Notes under the pieces: generated by a model
Told to the model about the DNA's origin: nothing
The model's database searches: none
The model's input: the letters and a program-made list of their open reading frames with translations, nothing else
In this document: one piece after another, positions 15,038-23,242 of the stretch
How positions within the stretch are numbered: position 1 is the first letter of the stretch
Layout of the letters: every line of letters begins with the position of its first letter
Translations under genes and position numbers: made by a program
Source of the DNA: a virus
IMG/VR virus record: IMGVR_UViG_3300031952_000117
Span: 1-26,350 of that record
Reading direction: 5' to 3' (one strand)
DNA: 26,350 nucleotides

Positions 15038-15072
15038 TAAAAACAAAAACCCCCGATTTTATTCGGGGGTTT
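15038..15072 (-). terminator. Strong intrinsic terminator after the portal gene
   Basis: A 10-bp stem (15047-15056 with 15063-15072, five consecutive C:G pairs) with a 6-nt loop is followed on the minus strand by TTTTTGTTTTT. It lies 25 nt beyond the portal stop and should end the packaging transcript. Confidence 0.9.
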
Positions 15073-15073
15073 C

Positions 15074-15086
15074 GGAACTAAGTTCC
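15074..15086. repeat. 13-bp palindrome GGAACTAAGTTCC, copy 3
   Basis: Perfect palindrome between the portal stop codon and the strong terminator, only 1 bp from the terminator stem. It is identical to copy 1. Confidence 0.6.
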
Positions 15087-15096
15087 AATTTTTTAA

Positions 15097-17823
15097 CTAT
15101 GCGTTTCTTCGAGGACCCATACCGAGTGACTTGACAACCCTTTGCTGCCCTCGATAAGGTTGGAACATAATTGACGTCTTCAAATTCTTCATGAAGTCTT
15201 TGCTCTGGTCAAGACTCTCGGCGATGTCCTTGTTCTGTCCAAGCATCTCGTCCATTTTCTCTTTTAGAATACGCATGTTCTTGTCTTCTCTTTCTTCGTC
15301 TTTCGCGGCGACACGGGATAGCCGAGGGAGATCCATGATAGAGCCTTCTGTCTTCGCGGGAGCCTTCTTCTCGGGCTCTGCTCCGCCGCCGCCTTCGGCT
15401 TCCGCCGCTTCGCGCATCTCCTCTTTGCGCTCTTTACGGAGTGCATTAATTTCTTCGTCCGAGAATCCGAACACGAGACGAAGAATGGCTCTCTCGGAAA
15501 GATGGTCGCCGACCTTCTCGGCGAAATCGGCGCGGGCCGAACGGACTTCGATCTGTGCCATTTCGTAAGCCCATGAAGGAACAGTCATGAAAACTTCAAA
15601 GTTAACTTTTTCGGGATCAACGTTCATCGCGGCCAGATGCACTTTGCAGAGCCGCTTGATTCCGTTCTTCAGCTCACGCTGAATACGCATGATGGAACGG
15701 GCAAATCTGACGTCTTCGAGTGAAAGCGTCCTTGACCGTGAAACCTCTTCCGCAGCCAGATAAGCTTTCGGAATCCGAATGGCAGTAAACAACTTGTCAC
15801 GGAAGTAATTGATGTCGTCCATCACCTGCCATTCAGGTGTCGCCATCAATTCGACTTCCGTCGTTCTCTTTCCATCTACAACAGGGAGAAATAAATTTTC
15901 GTCAGAAGCTAATGGGCTGTAACGCATATCGAGCGAATTATGCGCGAAGATCCCTGCGGTAAGAGCGAAATTCTCTGTACCATCAATCGTCAGATCGTAG
16001 ACGTCTGCGTAACCGTCAAAACAAACTTCAACAACTTTGTGATTTTCGACTTTGACTAACTTTTTAGACTTTCTCGGCTTCCTCGCACAGTCGTTCTTGA
16101 AGTCGTGCACACCGGTATACCCGCAGCTCTTAATCCATTGAAAAATTGTTTCTTTAGAAATCTTCTTCGTTGAAGATCTCAGAGATTTAAAAAGACGCGT
16201 AGTATCTTCAGACACATTCATCCAATCCGCATAGTCCCGAAGGCTCCAATCCGGGTTTGACCGAACCTTGCTTTCAAGGACTTCCATCAACTGCTTTCTG
16301 GCTCCTCGTGTAGATTGCATCCACTTTCTATTGTTACGAATCATTCTCTGCCCAAGCTCAAATCTGAAATTGGCGTCTTCGCGCACCTTGCGCTTCCAAC
16401 CCATGACACGACGCGGAAGTAGATTGTCAGAATGCACCAAAGTGTGTGTTCTTGGGTCTAAGAGTTCAAGGAATCGCGGATCATTGTTTGTTTTTGAATC
16501 GAGATGATGAACAACCAGTCCTTTTTCTTTATAATTAGGGTCAAGTACTTCTTCGGCAACCATCTGATGAGCAAATTGCCATTGTCCACGTCCGACGTGC
16601 TTAACTCTTGCGTATCCGTATGTTCCTTTACTCCCGCGCATAAGATGGAACGGCATCATAGAACTTCCACGCTTCAAGTCTTTCGCTTCACTCCATGTTC
16701 CATCCCTAAGGAGGAATCGGTGATCCGGAGTACAGCGAACAACCGCTCCGTTATCTAAAACAACTCGCCAGACTTCAACGTTACTGGAGGTTTTTCTTGG
16801 GGCGCTAGCAAGCGCAGGAACAACCTTGTTCTTCTTTATGTCGTATGAATAAATCCAAGTTTCCTTTCCTTCGTCCGCAAGCTCCTTCATCGTTTTAATC
16901 TTGCCAGACAAAGTCTCAACACAGGTATCTCCCGTCAAGCACCCGCGTTCGTTAACAAATTTACTCTTCGTGAATTCGTTTTTAATTCTGCGAAGATAAC
17001 CGAGCGCCTGATTCGGCGGAAGCTTTCCGACGTCGATGTAGAAGAGCCACTTCTGCGGGCTCCGGGTCAGCCTATACAAAAGCGCAGAGTCTTCGAGCAA
17101 AAGCAGCCTTCTCCACAACCATCTTGCGCTCTCTAAAATGCTGTGGCCGTAAGGCGCTTGCCGCTGAAGACCCATCAGCCGCATATTAAGAATCTGCCAC
17201 GGCTCAAAATAGGCCATTCCAGTCGCAGTCGGATCATGTCCGCTAAGAGCCTTTTCGACGTCTTCAACCGTGACGCCGAACACGCCGCGTGGGTCTTGGG
17301 CGTATCCGACGAGGATGCCCTTGCCCTTTTCGTATCTGCGGATTGTCTCCGGAGGAAGGGCGTTCAAACCAATCACGCCTTCACCCGTACAAAGCAATTC
17401 GGAAAAACAATTTCCGTATTTGCAAAGCTCGTGACTTAGCCCCCAGATCTCTTCATCAAGCTGAAGACCCTTGTCAATAAGTTCCTGTAGAACATGCTTA
17501 ACGAAGGCGTCGTCCGATTCGACCCAAACGGTTCTTCCCGTCAGGATGTCGAACTGGCAGGACTCGTCCGCGTAGCACTCCAGCGCGGCACTTAGTTCCG
17601 GGTACACGCACATCTCATTATAATCCATGTACCGCGAAACGAGTTCCTGCTCGATGCGGAGATAGTCTACGAGAGGCTCGATGCCGTAGCGGCCATAAAT
17701 AGATGCAGTGTCAAATCCGACAGGCTGTGCGCCGACAGACAGGTCGGTCGCCCTCTCGATGTTGGTCCGTTCGCGGCTAAAAACAGACTTGATGCGATTG
17801 CGAACCGTGTCGATCATTCCCAT
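15097..17823 (-). CDS. Portal protein, T4 gp20-like, interrupted by an intein (908-aa precursor)
   Basis: The extein halves (residues 1-294 and 630-908) add up to about 573 aa, close to T4 gp20 (524 aa). N-terminal portal features include the DYLRIEQELVSRYMDYNEMC helix and YGNCFSELL (about 55-145), the LPPETIRRYEKGKG strand and the PYGHSILESARWLWRRLLLL helix (224-244). After the intein, DINYFRDKLFTAIRIPKAYL is the typical gp20 stretch before the crown. A Glu/Gly/Ala-rich low-complexity segment and a coiled tail end the protein. Twelve copies would form the DNA channel of the head. The start is placed at ATG 17823, with AAGGTGA 6 nt upstream; a GTG nine bases earlier is too close to that site. 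It begins 14 nt after the 303-aa gene. Confidence 0.9.
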   Translation of the reverse strand: MGMIDTVRNRIKSVFSRERTNIERATDLSVGAQPVGFDTASIYGRYGIEPLVDYLRIEQELVSRYMDYNEMCVYPELSAALECYADESCQFDILTGRTVWVESDDAFVKHVLQELIDKGLQLDEEIWGLSHELCKYGNCFSELLCTGEGVIGLNALPPETIRRYEKGKGILVGYAQDPRGVFGVTVEDVEKALSGHDPTATGMAYFEPWQILNMRLMGLQRQAPYGHSILESARWLWRRLLLLEDSALLYRLTRSPQKWLFYIDVGKLPPNQALGYLRRIKNEFTKSKFVNERGCLTGDTCVETLSGKIKTMKELADEGKETWIYSYDIKKNKVVPALASAPRKTSSNVEVWRVVLDNGAVVRCTPDHRFLLRDGTWSEAKDLKRGSSMMPFHLMRGSKGTYGYARVKHVGRGQWQFAHQMVAEEVLDPNYKEKGLVVHHLDSKTNNDPRFLELLDPRTHTLVHSDNLLPRRVMGWKRKVREDANFRFELGQRMIRNNRKWMQSTRGARKQLMEVLESKVRSNPDWSLRDYADWMNVSEDTTRLFKSLRSSTKKISKETIFQWIKSCGYTGVHDFKNDCARKPRKSKKLVKVENHKVVEVCFDGYADVYDLTIDGTENFALTAGIFAHNSLDMRYSPLASDENLFLPVVDGKRTTEVELMATPEWQVMDDINYFRDKLFTAIRIPKAYLAAEEVSRSRTLSLEDVRFARSIMRIQRELKNGIKRLCKVHLAAMNVDPEKVNFEVFMTVPSWAYEMAQIEVRSARADFAEKVGDHLSERAILRLVFGFSDEEINALRKERKEEMREAAEAEGGGGAEPEKKAPAKTEGSIMDLPRLSRVAAKDEEREDKNMRILKEKMDEMLGQNKDIAESLDQSKDFMKNLKTSIMFQPYRGQQRVVKSLGMGPRRNA
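15937..16941 (-). other. Intein in the portal protein, with HNH endonuclease domain (335 aa)
   Basis: It starts at Cys295 (CLTGDTCVETLSG, block A). Block B is RCTPDHRFLLRDG, with the T-x-x-H residues at 365-368. The end is VYDLTIDG followed by AGIFAHN, with penultimate His628 and Asn629, and Ser630 as the first C-extein residue. These are all residues needed for class 1 protein splicing. Between the splicing halves, VVHHLDSKTNNDPRFLELL followed by a His resembles an HNH nuclease (about 437-465), so it may still be mobile. The splicing blocks closely resemble those of the second and third terminase inteins, suggesting common descent. Confidence 0.92.
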
Positions 17824-17837
17824 TTCTGTCACCTTAC

Positions 17838-18749
17838 TTAGAGTTTAATTTCGGTCGTAATCTCGGGGTCGTCCAGCCAGTTCAGCTTGATCCACGTCCT
17901 GCGCTGACGCTGAATGGTTGGATCGGGAACTTCTCTGGGCTCCATAGACGGGTCTTCTTCCTCTTCGGCGGCAACTCTTTTGTCTGGCGGAGTCATGCTG
18001 AACGCGGACGAAACGATATCGGTTATTTCTGTTCTGGTGCCCATCGTGTTGCTCTCGATTCCGCCTAAGCTGATTGCTGCGTCTTTCGCGTTTGCCTCTA
18101 TCTTTTCAAGGCGCTGGATTTTTTCCGCCTTATACTTTCCCTTGCCCTTTCCCTCACGCGGAAGTCTTTCCAGCCGCTGCTCGGGCGGAAGATGCTTGTC
18201 AACGATAGCTTCGACAGAGCGGATAATGTTAGTCAGTGATCCAAAAAGCTGATCACTCACAGCCAAGTCAAAGGGAAGATAGGCTTCATTAAGCTCTTCC
18301 ACCATGCTTCTAAGATTCTCGTCACCCAATGACTTAGCTACATCTGCTGCAGATTCTACTTCCTCAATACGAAGCTTGAGGCTTGGAAATTGCTTTGAAA
18401 CGTGATTCTCAAACTCTCCCACAAATCGGGAAGCGGTCCATTTAAGATTTTCAGCAAGAAGCCCTTCCGAGACTTGCCGGATATCACTCGTGGACTTTGC
18501 GTACTTCCCACGCTTTGGAAGCGTCTGCATTCCATACGTTGAAAAGATGTCTCTGAGTTTTGCGCGGAGCACTCTAAACTTGGTATAAACGGTATTCCAA
18601 GTGTCCGCCAGCTTCTCGGTCTTGTGAATAACACTTTTAATATTGGCTGGACTCGTTCCTTCTGCCAAAAGATTTCCGCTCTTCTTTAGAGCGTGTATCT
18701 CTTGAAGAAGTCGATGCATCTGTTCGAAGAGATCTTCCGGCTTCTTCAT
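17838..18749 (-). CDS. Unknown coiled-coil-rich protein between terminase and portal (303 aa)
   Basis: Helical throughout: residues 1-75 and 105-190 suggest long amphipathic helices, 195-215 is a Lys/Gly-rich basic patch, and 265-285 is a Pro/Glu/Arg linker before a Trp-containing C-terminus (RTWIKLNWLDD). No known motif is visible. The start overlaps the terminase stop by 4 nt (ATGA), with GGGAGG 8 nt upstream, so expression is coupled to terminase. T4 has tail sheath and tube genes between terminase (17) and portal (20); this protein does not look like either. A packaging or prohead accessory role is inferred from position only. Confidence 0.75.
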   Translation of the reverse strand: MKKPEDLFEQMHRLLQEIHALKKSGNLLAEGTSPANIKSVIHKTEKLADTWNTVYTKFRVLRAKLRDIFSTYGMQTLPKRGKYAKSTSDIRQVSEGLLAENLKWTASRFVGEFENHVSKQFPSLKLRIEEVESAADVAKSLGDENLRSMVEELNEAYLPFDLAVSDQLFGSLTNIIRSVEAIVDKHLPPEQRLERLPREGKGKGKYKAEKIQRLEKIEANAKDAAISLGGIESNTMGTRTEITDIVSSAFSMTPPDKRVAAEEEEDPSMEPREVPDPTIQRQRRTWIKLNWLDDPEITTEIKL

Positions 18750-21700
18750 ATTGTTTTGCCTCCCAGTTTATCGACATAGACCCGCTCTATGTGCGATTTT
18801 ATCGCGTTTACGTAACGATGGTCAGTCAGTTGTTTCTCAAACAGAAATGCTTTTATAGATTCTACCGTCACGGTGGGTAGTTTGTCAATCCCGACTCGGC
18901 TGCAAAATTCCTGCGCTAAAACCTCAAGCCGAATAATAGGCTGTTTTGATATTGGAACATACCCCTGCGGCGTCTTTGGATTAACCTCGTCCCCCCACCC
19001 CGTCTCTTTTCCGTTAAACATCAAACCGTAGGAGGGGAAAGCCTGTGTGGGCTCGGGCTGTGCATTCTCTTGCATGGCTGATTTCTCCCCCGGAAGAAGC
19101 TCGAAGGGTGTCTCACCAATCCCTACTGTCTGATACGGCCCATTCTCGCCCTGTGGTTTCACGTAGTCCGTCTCGGGTGACACGGGCGAGAAGTCCTGCG
19201 CTCGGAACCCCTTGGAAAGCCGGTTCACCAGAAGGCAGACAGAGTCCGCTACGTCGTGGTGGATGTTGCCGAAATCCTCGACGGCTGTATCCACCTTCAT
19301 CTTCTTGGCGTCGTACTCAAGCATCGACAACTCATCGAGCAACGGCTTGTACGGATACGTCCGAATTCTTCCCTCGTAAACAGCATTTTTTAAAGTTTCG
19401 TATGCATTGATGTCTGTTTTTATTTTAGTCGTCTCAATTCCTTGTTCTGTTAGAAGCTGGGCGAAATCGTCCGAATTATGTACAAAAACACCCGAATTGA
19501 GCCCTTGCTTTTCGAGAAGCCTCTCTTGCCCAGAAACGACCGCAAAATTATGATAGGTATCTACAGAAATATCGTAAACGTCTTCAAACCCGGCATCGCG
19601 GACGCTAACAACTTTTTGAGCGTCTATTCTTCTGTAAACCGCCATGAGTGAATCGTTTTCTTTAAGCCCCTCAGCGTTCTTATACGTTCCGTTTGAAAGA
19701 AGAAACGGATGGTTTTTTGTACAACGTATTTTCTCTCCGTTATCTAAAGTCACCTCTACTATTGGAACTTTCTCTCCTGTTTTACCAACCGCACTCGCTT
19801 TTCCGGGAACAACTTTTCCATTCTTGGTATCATAAGAATAAACCCAGAACGGGGTATTATTTGGATATAGAGACTCTAAGTCTTTGATCGGGATCTCTTT
19901 ACCACTAAGAAGAATTATTCGTGTATCACCAGTTAGACACTGCCAATGGTCCATGACCGCGTACTTTATAGGAATTCCGTGCTCGATAAACTTAAATAGA
20001 AGTTCTCTAACCTGCCAGAACTTCACCTCTTCGCCTGCCACCGGGCTTATGCGAAGTGTAAACTCTACCACTATGTATGGCTGGTTCTCGTGGTAAATTC
20101 TTCCATCTGGCTGCTTCCTTTCGACCGTCTTGAAGCCCTTGACGAACCCGCACACAAAACCAGTGGGGTTCTTCGTTCTTCCAAGGTCAATCGCGATGCA
20201 TCTCGCCTTGTCTGGAAACAATATCGGTTGCATTTTTCCGCCAACAACCTGAGTAAGTTTTTCCCATTGGATATCCAAGTGCTCGTCAATTCTCCACTCC
20301 ACCGTGCGACACGGATGCGACCGTCCTTCATCGAACATCTCGCGTAACATCTTCTGGTTACTGAAGTACGGTGAAAGTGTGCGAATTGAAATTCCACCGA
20401 TATCCCGAAGACTGTTATGTACTACAATCCCGGAAGATAAAGAAAAGTTATTGTACGTGTCTACTGTAATATCATAAACGTCCGCAACCCCAGCTGGCGT
20501 AGCAGAAACAACCTTGTGATTATTTACAGGAAAACAACTCTTGCAATTTTCGTATTCTCCCGAATGCCACTTTTCATGAACACACGTACTGTACTTTGCA
20601 TTTTGTTTTCTGTGGCAAATCCCACAAGTTTCAAAAGACGTGGGATGCTTCCAGCGCTTGTGCATATTGAATCGGCCAGCCTCTGCTGGTGAAGAAAACT
20701 TTATCTTAAGCGGTTTCGGCCCGTGGCATTTCTGACAGGTTTCGTATGGGCCTTCATGAAAATACTTGTGAGCCCCTCGCTGGCTGCACTCAAATGGTGA
20801 CATTGGAGGAATGTTTTTCGGACGTCTGCGTTTTGGATTTGCACAGCGAAGACACCCCTCTTTTGGCCCTTTGTGAAATCTATTATGTATGACCGTTTGT
20901 ATCGAACGAAGACGCGCCTCCATTGGCATGCGCTTTAGCCTTTCAGAAGCCTTTTTACGATTTTCTTCTTTGTAGCACGGATTATTTGAAGACAGATTTA
21001 ACAAAGTAATATTCCTCGTTCCGTTTTCGCTTCTTGCCCTAAGAATGTTTGGATTATTAGATCCGAATCCGTAAAACTTTCCGATCTTTGAGGCCGTAGC
21101 ACGATGTGCGTCCGATCCAACATATTTATCGAGACCAATTTTTAAATTTTTTAACAACATCTTTCGATAACTTGGATCATCAGAGACTTTTCGCTTTCTT
21201 GTAAAAACGGACTTCAGTTTTGCGTAGGGACTGTGAATTGATCTGATCAAATTTGACTTATGAATATTAATATGCGCTTCAGTCGTTAGTGGCGCAAGAT
21301 TTTCCGGGCTGTTGTCAATTATCTTAAAGTTTCGATGATGGATAACCAAGTCTTCTGGAATTTGCCCACCGTTAAAAAACGCTTCCCGTGACACGACGCG
21401 ATGCGTATAAACCCACTTGCCCCCAACGTTAGACTTAACTAGTTCGTACCCATGCCTGTCTCTTTTTCGGTATAAAGGCATTAGGCTATCGCCAGCTTGA
21501 AGAAAACCCGCCTCTTTATAGGTTCCGTCGCGAAGCATGAACCTGTGATTTGGCGTACACCTTACTTTCTCTCCGTTGTCTAGAAGTACCTCAACTATAG
21601 GTGCATCCTTGCGCGTAAGCCTTGCTGAATGACCTCGTCCGGAGTGAAGTTTTCCATCTGATGTATAAGAATACGTCCAGAATTCTTTTCTTCCAACCAA

Positions 21701-23242
21701 ATCTTGAATAGCGACTTCACTGCCATCTAGCAAAGATATTTGCGTATCCCCAGTAAAGCACCCTTCACAGTCATCCACAAAGTCCTTGTAAAAATCATAC
21801 GGAACAGAAATAATTTGCATGCCCTGCGGAGGCTGCTCCCCTTCTGGAAGAACTCGTGACGGGATCGTGTCGTTACCAACGAGAACTTTAAACATCTTCG
21901 GGCTGAAATTTTCCAAGCCTCTCGCTTGCCACAATGAGAGATCTTTACAGAGTGCACTCTTGTCGTTCTGCAATTCACGAATTCTTCTTTCCACGAAGTC
22001 GGACGGATAGCGACGTGACCCGATGGTCATCAGAAGCGTCGGCGGACGCCCCTGCTTCATGAATGTAGTTCTAATGCGCCGTTTGACTGCTTGATAAATT
22101 GCTTCAGTTCTATCTGTAAGCTGGTTCCTTTCGTGAACCGCTTTTACTTTTCGACCGATATTGGCCTCGTCAATAATTACCGCACAGTTATGCACAAATG
22201 TTCTATTGGCAATAAAATTTGGATTCTTTCTTGCAGTCAGATCATATACTTTGCAGTCCTCTGCCAGCATCTTTTCTTCTATCTTTCTAAAAACGACTTT
22301 CAGGTCTAGCTCGCAACACACGGAATCCCCAATGGACAGCTCGGACAGCGATTTATACTGCATCAATTTTGGATCTATCAGTATTTTGTGATCCCCTGTA
22401 ATTCTTAAAGAAAACCCATCTGTGAGCTTTAGAGCGTAGACGGGCTTCACCCCCATCTCTGTAATAAACGCTAGATCGGATTCCACAATATCGCCGGAAT
22501 AGTTAAATATGGGAAACTTCTCCTTGCCGTATTTTATCAGAAGATAATCGATTGTTTTTTCACCGAGCGGCGTGTTTATTCTGGTATCTCCCGTCACGCA
22601 CGTTGACAAACCGATCACGCCTAAGTCGGTGGATTCCGCGCCCTTCACCACGAGTCCCTTCGGAAACCGGATTTCTTCCGAAAGGACTTTCATCGACTTG
22701 CCAAACTTCGAGAACCACGGCGATTGTTTTATTTTCTCAATCAAACCGCCAAACACGATTTCCTTGGCCATTTCTTGCGTTGCCGACAGCAACACAGTGT
22801 GAATCATGCTTCCTTTTGCCAGCCCGTAGCTGGTGGCTGGATCTTTCAAACATAGCAACAGGTGAAGAAGGTAGCTTACGGCAATGTGCGCAAAGGTGTC
22901 CTTTCCAGTTCTCTGTGCTCCCGTTAGAACGATTTCTTCGAATCCTTGGTTAAAGAGTCTCGCAATATCTTCCTTTACCCACGGATAAAGTCCTTTCCCA
23001 ACTTCACCAAAATAGTACGGGTCCGTCAAGAACTTTTCGGGAGAAGCGGGCGGCTCTTCATATTCCAGATTCTGTAGTGTCCTGATGACCGTTGTCTCGT
23101 TCTTGCACAACTGTGAGAAAACCATCCGCAGAAGCTTCCGCTCTTCCACGGACATCTTGTCGATAGCACCGAACAGACCTTCGATGGATTCCGAGTCCGT
23201 CCGAACGGTCTGCCACCGGCCTTCTACGTTCTTGATAATCAT
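18746..23242 (-). CDS. Large terminase (TerL, T4 gp17-like) interrupted by three inteins (1498-aa precursor)
   Basis: After removal of three inteins the protein is 756 aa. The ATPase domain shows a Walker A motif, TGAQRTGKDT (residues 107-116), and Walker B AVIIDEA (354-360, Asp358/Glu359), with a TIGSRR coupling segment near 406-411. The nuclease domain (RNase H fold) supplies Asp1019 in CIAIDLGRTKNPTG, Asp1098 in AVMDHWQ, and Asp1330/Asp1333 in HHDVAD. The enzyme would pump DNA into the prohead through the portal and cut the concatemer. Inteins interrupt it at 214/353, 494/944 and 1101/1257. The start overlaps the upstream candidate TerS stop by 4 nt (ATGA) and has no strong Shine-Dalgarno of its own. 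The C-terminal 150 residues are an extra Pro-rich segment plus a helical domain. The frame is fully open through all inteins. Confidence 0.95.
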   Translation of the reverse strand: MIIKNVEGRWQTVRTDSESIEGLFGAIDKMSVEERKLLRMVFSQLCKNETTVIRTLQNLEYEEPPASPEKFLTDPYYFGEVGKGLYPWVKEDIARLFNQGFEEIVLTGAQRTGKDTFAHIAVSYLLHLLLCLKDPATSYGLAKGSMIHTVLLSATQEMAKEIVFGGLIEKIKQSPWFSKFGKSMKVLSEEIRFPKGLVVKGAESTDLGVIGLSTCVTGDTRINTPLGEKTIDYLLIKYGKEKFPIFNYSGDIVESDLAFITEMGVKPVYALKLTDGFSLRITGDHKILIDPKLMQYKSLSELSIGDSVCCELDLKVVFRKIEEKMLAEDCKVYDLTARKNPNFIANRTFVHNCAVIIDEANIGRKVKAVHERNQLTDRTEAIYQAVKRRIRTTFMKQGRPPTLLMTIGSRRYPSDFVERRIRELQNDKSALCKDLSLWQARGLENFSPKMFKVLVGNDTIPSRVLPEGEQPPQGMQIISVPYDFYKDFVDDCEGCFTGDTQISLLDGSEVAIQDLVGRKEFWTYSYTSDGKLHSGRGHSARLTRKDAPIVEVLLDNGEKVRCTPNHRFMLRDGTYKEAGFLQAGDSLMPLYRKRDRHGYELVKSNVGGKWVYTHRVVSREAFFNGGQIPEDLVIHHRNFKIIDNSPENLAPLTTEAHINIHKSNLIRSIHSPYAKLKSVFTRKRKVSDDPSYRKMLLKNLKIGLDKYVGSDAHRATASKIGKFYGFGSNNPNILRARSENGTRNITLLNLSSNNPCYKEENRKKASERLKRMPMEARLRSIQTVIHNRFHKGPKEGCLRCANPKRRRPKNIPPMSPFECSQRGAHKYFHEGPYETCQKCHGPKPLKIKFSSPAEAGRFNMHKRWKHPTSFETCGICHRKQNAKYSTCVHEKWHSGEYENCKSCFPVNNHKVVSATPAGVADVYDITVDTYNNFSLSSGIVVHNSLRDIGGISIRTLSPYFSNQKMLREMFDEGRSHPCRTVEWRIDEHLDIQWEKLTQVVGGKMQPILFPDKARCIAIDLGRTKNPTGFVCGFVKGFKTVERKQPDGRIYHENQPYIVVEFTLRISPVAGEEVKFWQVRELLFKFIEHGIPIKYAVMDHWQCLTGDTRIILLSGKEIPIKDLESLYPNNTPFWVYSYDTKNGKVVPGKASAVGKTGEKVPIVEVTLDNGEKIRCTKNHPFLLSNGTYKNAEGLKENDSLMAVYRRIDAQKVVSVRDAGFEDVYDISVDTYHNFAVVSGQERLLEKQGLNSGVFVHNSDDFAQLLTEQGIETTKIKTDINAYETLKNAVYEGRIRTYPYKPLLDELSMLEYDAKKMKVDTAVEDFGNIHHDVADSVCLLVNRLSKGFRAQDFSPVSPETDYVKPQGENGPYQTVGIGETPFELLPGEKSAMQENAQPEPTQAFPSYGLMFNGKETGWGDEVNPKTPQGYVPISKQPIIRLEVLAQEFCSRVGIDKLPTVTVESIKAFLFEKQLTDHRYVNAIKSHIERVYVDKLGGKTI
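19475..19939 (-). other. TerL intein 3: mini-intein in the nuclease domain (155 aa)
   Basis: It runs from Cys1102 (CLTGDTRIILLSG) to Asn1256, with block B RCTKNHPFLLSNG (Thr1175, His1178), VYDISVDTYHNFAVVSG, then FVHN and Ser1257 as the +1 residue. It has no room for an endonuclease domain. A 13-residue insert (about 1239-1251) separates the usual block F strand from the final GVFVHN. It splits the nuclease segment MDHWQ/SDDFAQ three residues after the metal-binding Asp1098. Confidence 0.93.
20414..21760 (-). other. TerL intein 2: large intein with HNH domain and four zinc modules (449 aa)
   Basis: It runs from Cys495 (CFTGDTQISLLDG) to Asn943, with block B RCTPNHRFMLRDG (Thr563, His566), VYDITVDTYNNFSLSSG, then VVHN and Ser944 as +1. 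The central insert starts with an HNH-like segment, VIHHRNFKIIDNSPENLAPL (633-652), with His657 after it. It continues with a basic region and then four repeated H-x3/4-H-x6-C-x2-C units (786-903). It is inserted just before the RDIGG motif that precedes the nuclease domain. All residues for splicing are present. Confidence 0.93.
20534..20887 (-). repeat. Four tandem HHCC zinc modules inside TerL intein 2
   Basis: Putative ligands are His786/His790/Cys797/Cys800, His825/His829/Cys836/Cys839, His861/His866/Cys873/Cys876 and His889/His893/Cys900/Cys903. The last His is always seven residues before the first Cys, and the two Cys are always three apart. Most units have Gly, Tyr or Phe, and Glu between the His pair and Cys pair. 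The order is the reverse of classical C2H2 fingers. DNA binding that guides the HNH nuclease is inferred. Confidence 0.75.
22187..22600 (-). other. TerL intein 1: mini-intein just before Walker B (138 aa)
   Basis: It runs from Cys215 (CVTGDTRINTPLG) to Asn352. Block B is RITGDHKILI (Thr282, His285), followed by CKVYDLTARKNPNFIANRTF, then VHN, with Cys353 as the +1 nucleophile. The other three inteins here use Ser at +1, and their block B reads RCTxxH, so this one belongs to a different lineage. It has no endonuclease domain. It separates GVIGLST from CAVIIDEAN, immediately before the Walker B strand. Confidence 0.93.

Noticed and set aside
17587-17599. Fifth copy of the 13-bp palindrome (GGCACTTAGTTCC)
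   Set aside because: One arm has a mismatch and it lies within conserved portal coding sequence, so chance is the simpler explanation.
20534-20887. CRISPR-like or DNA-level tandem repeat
   Set aside because: The four units repeat at the protein-motif level only; spacing between units varies and the DNA is not conserved.
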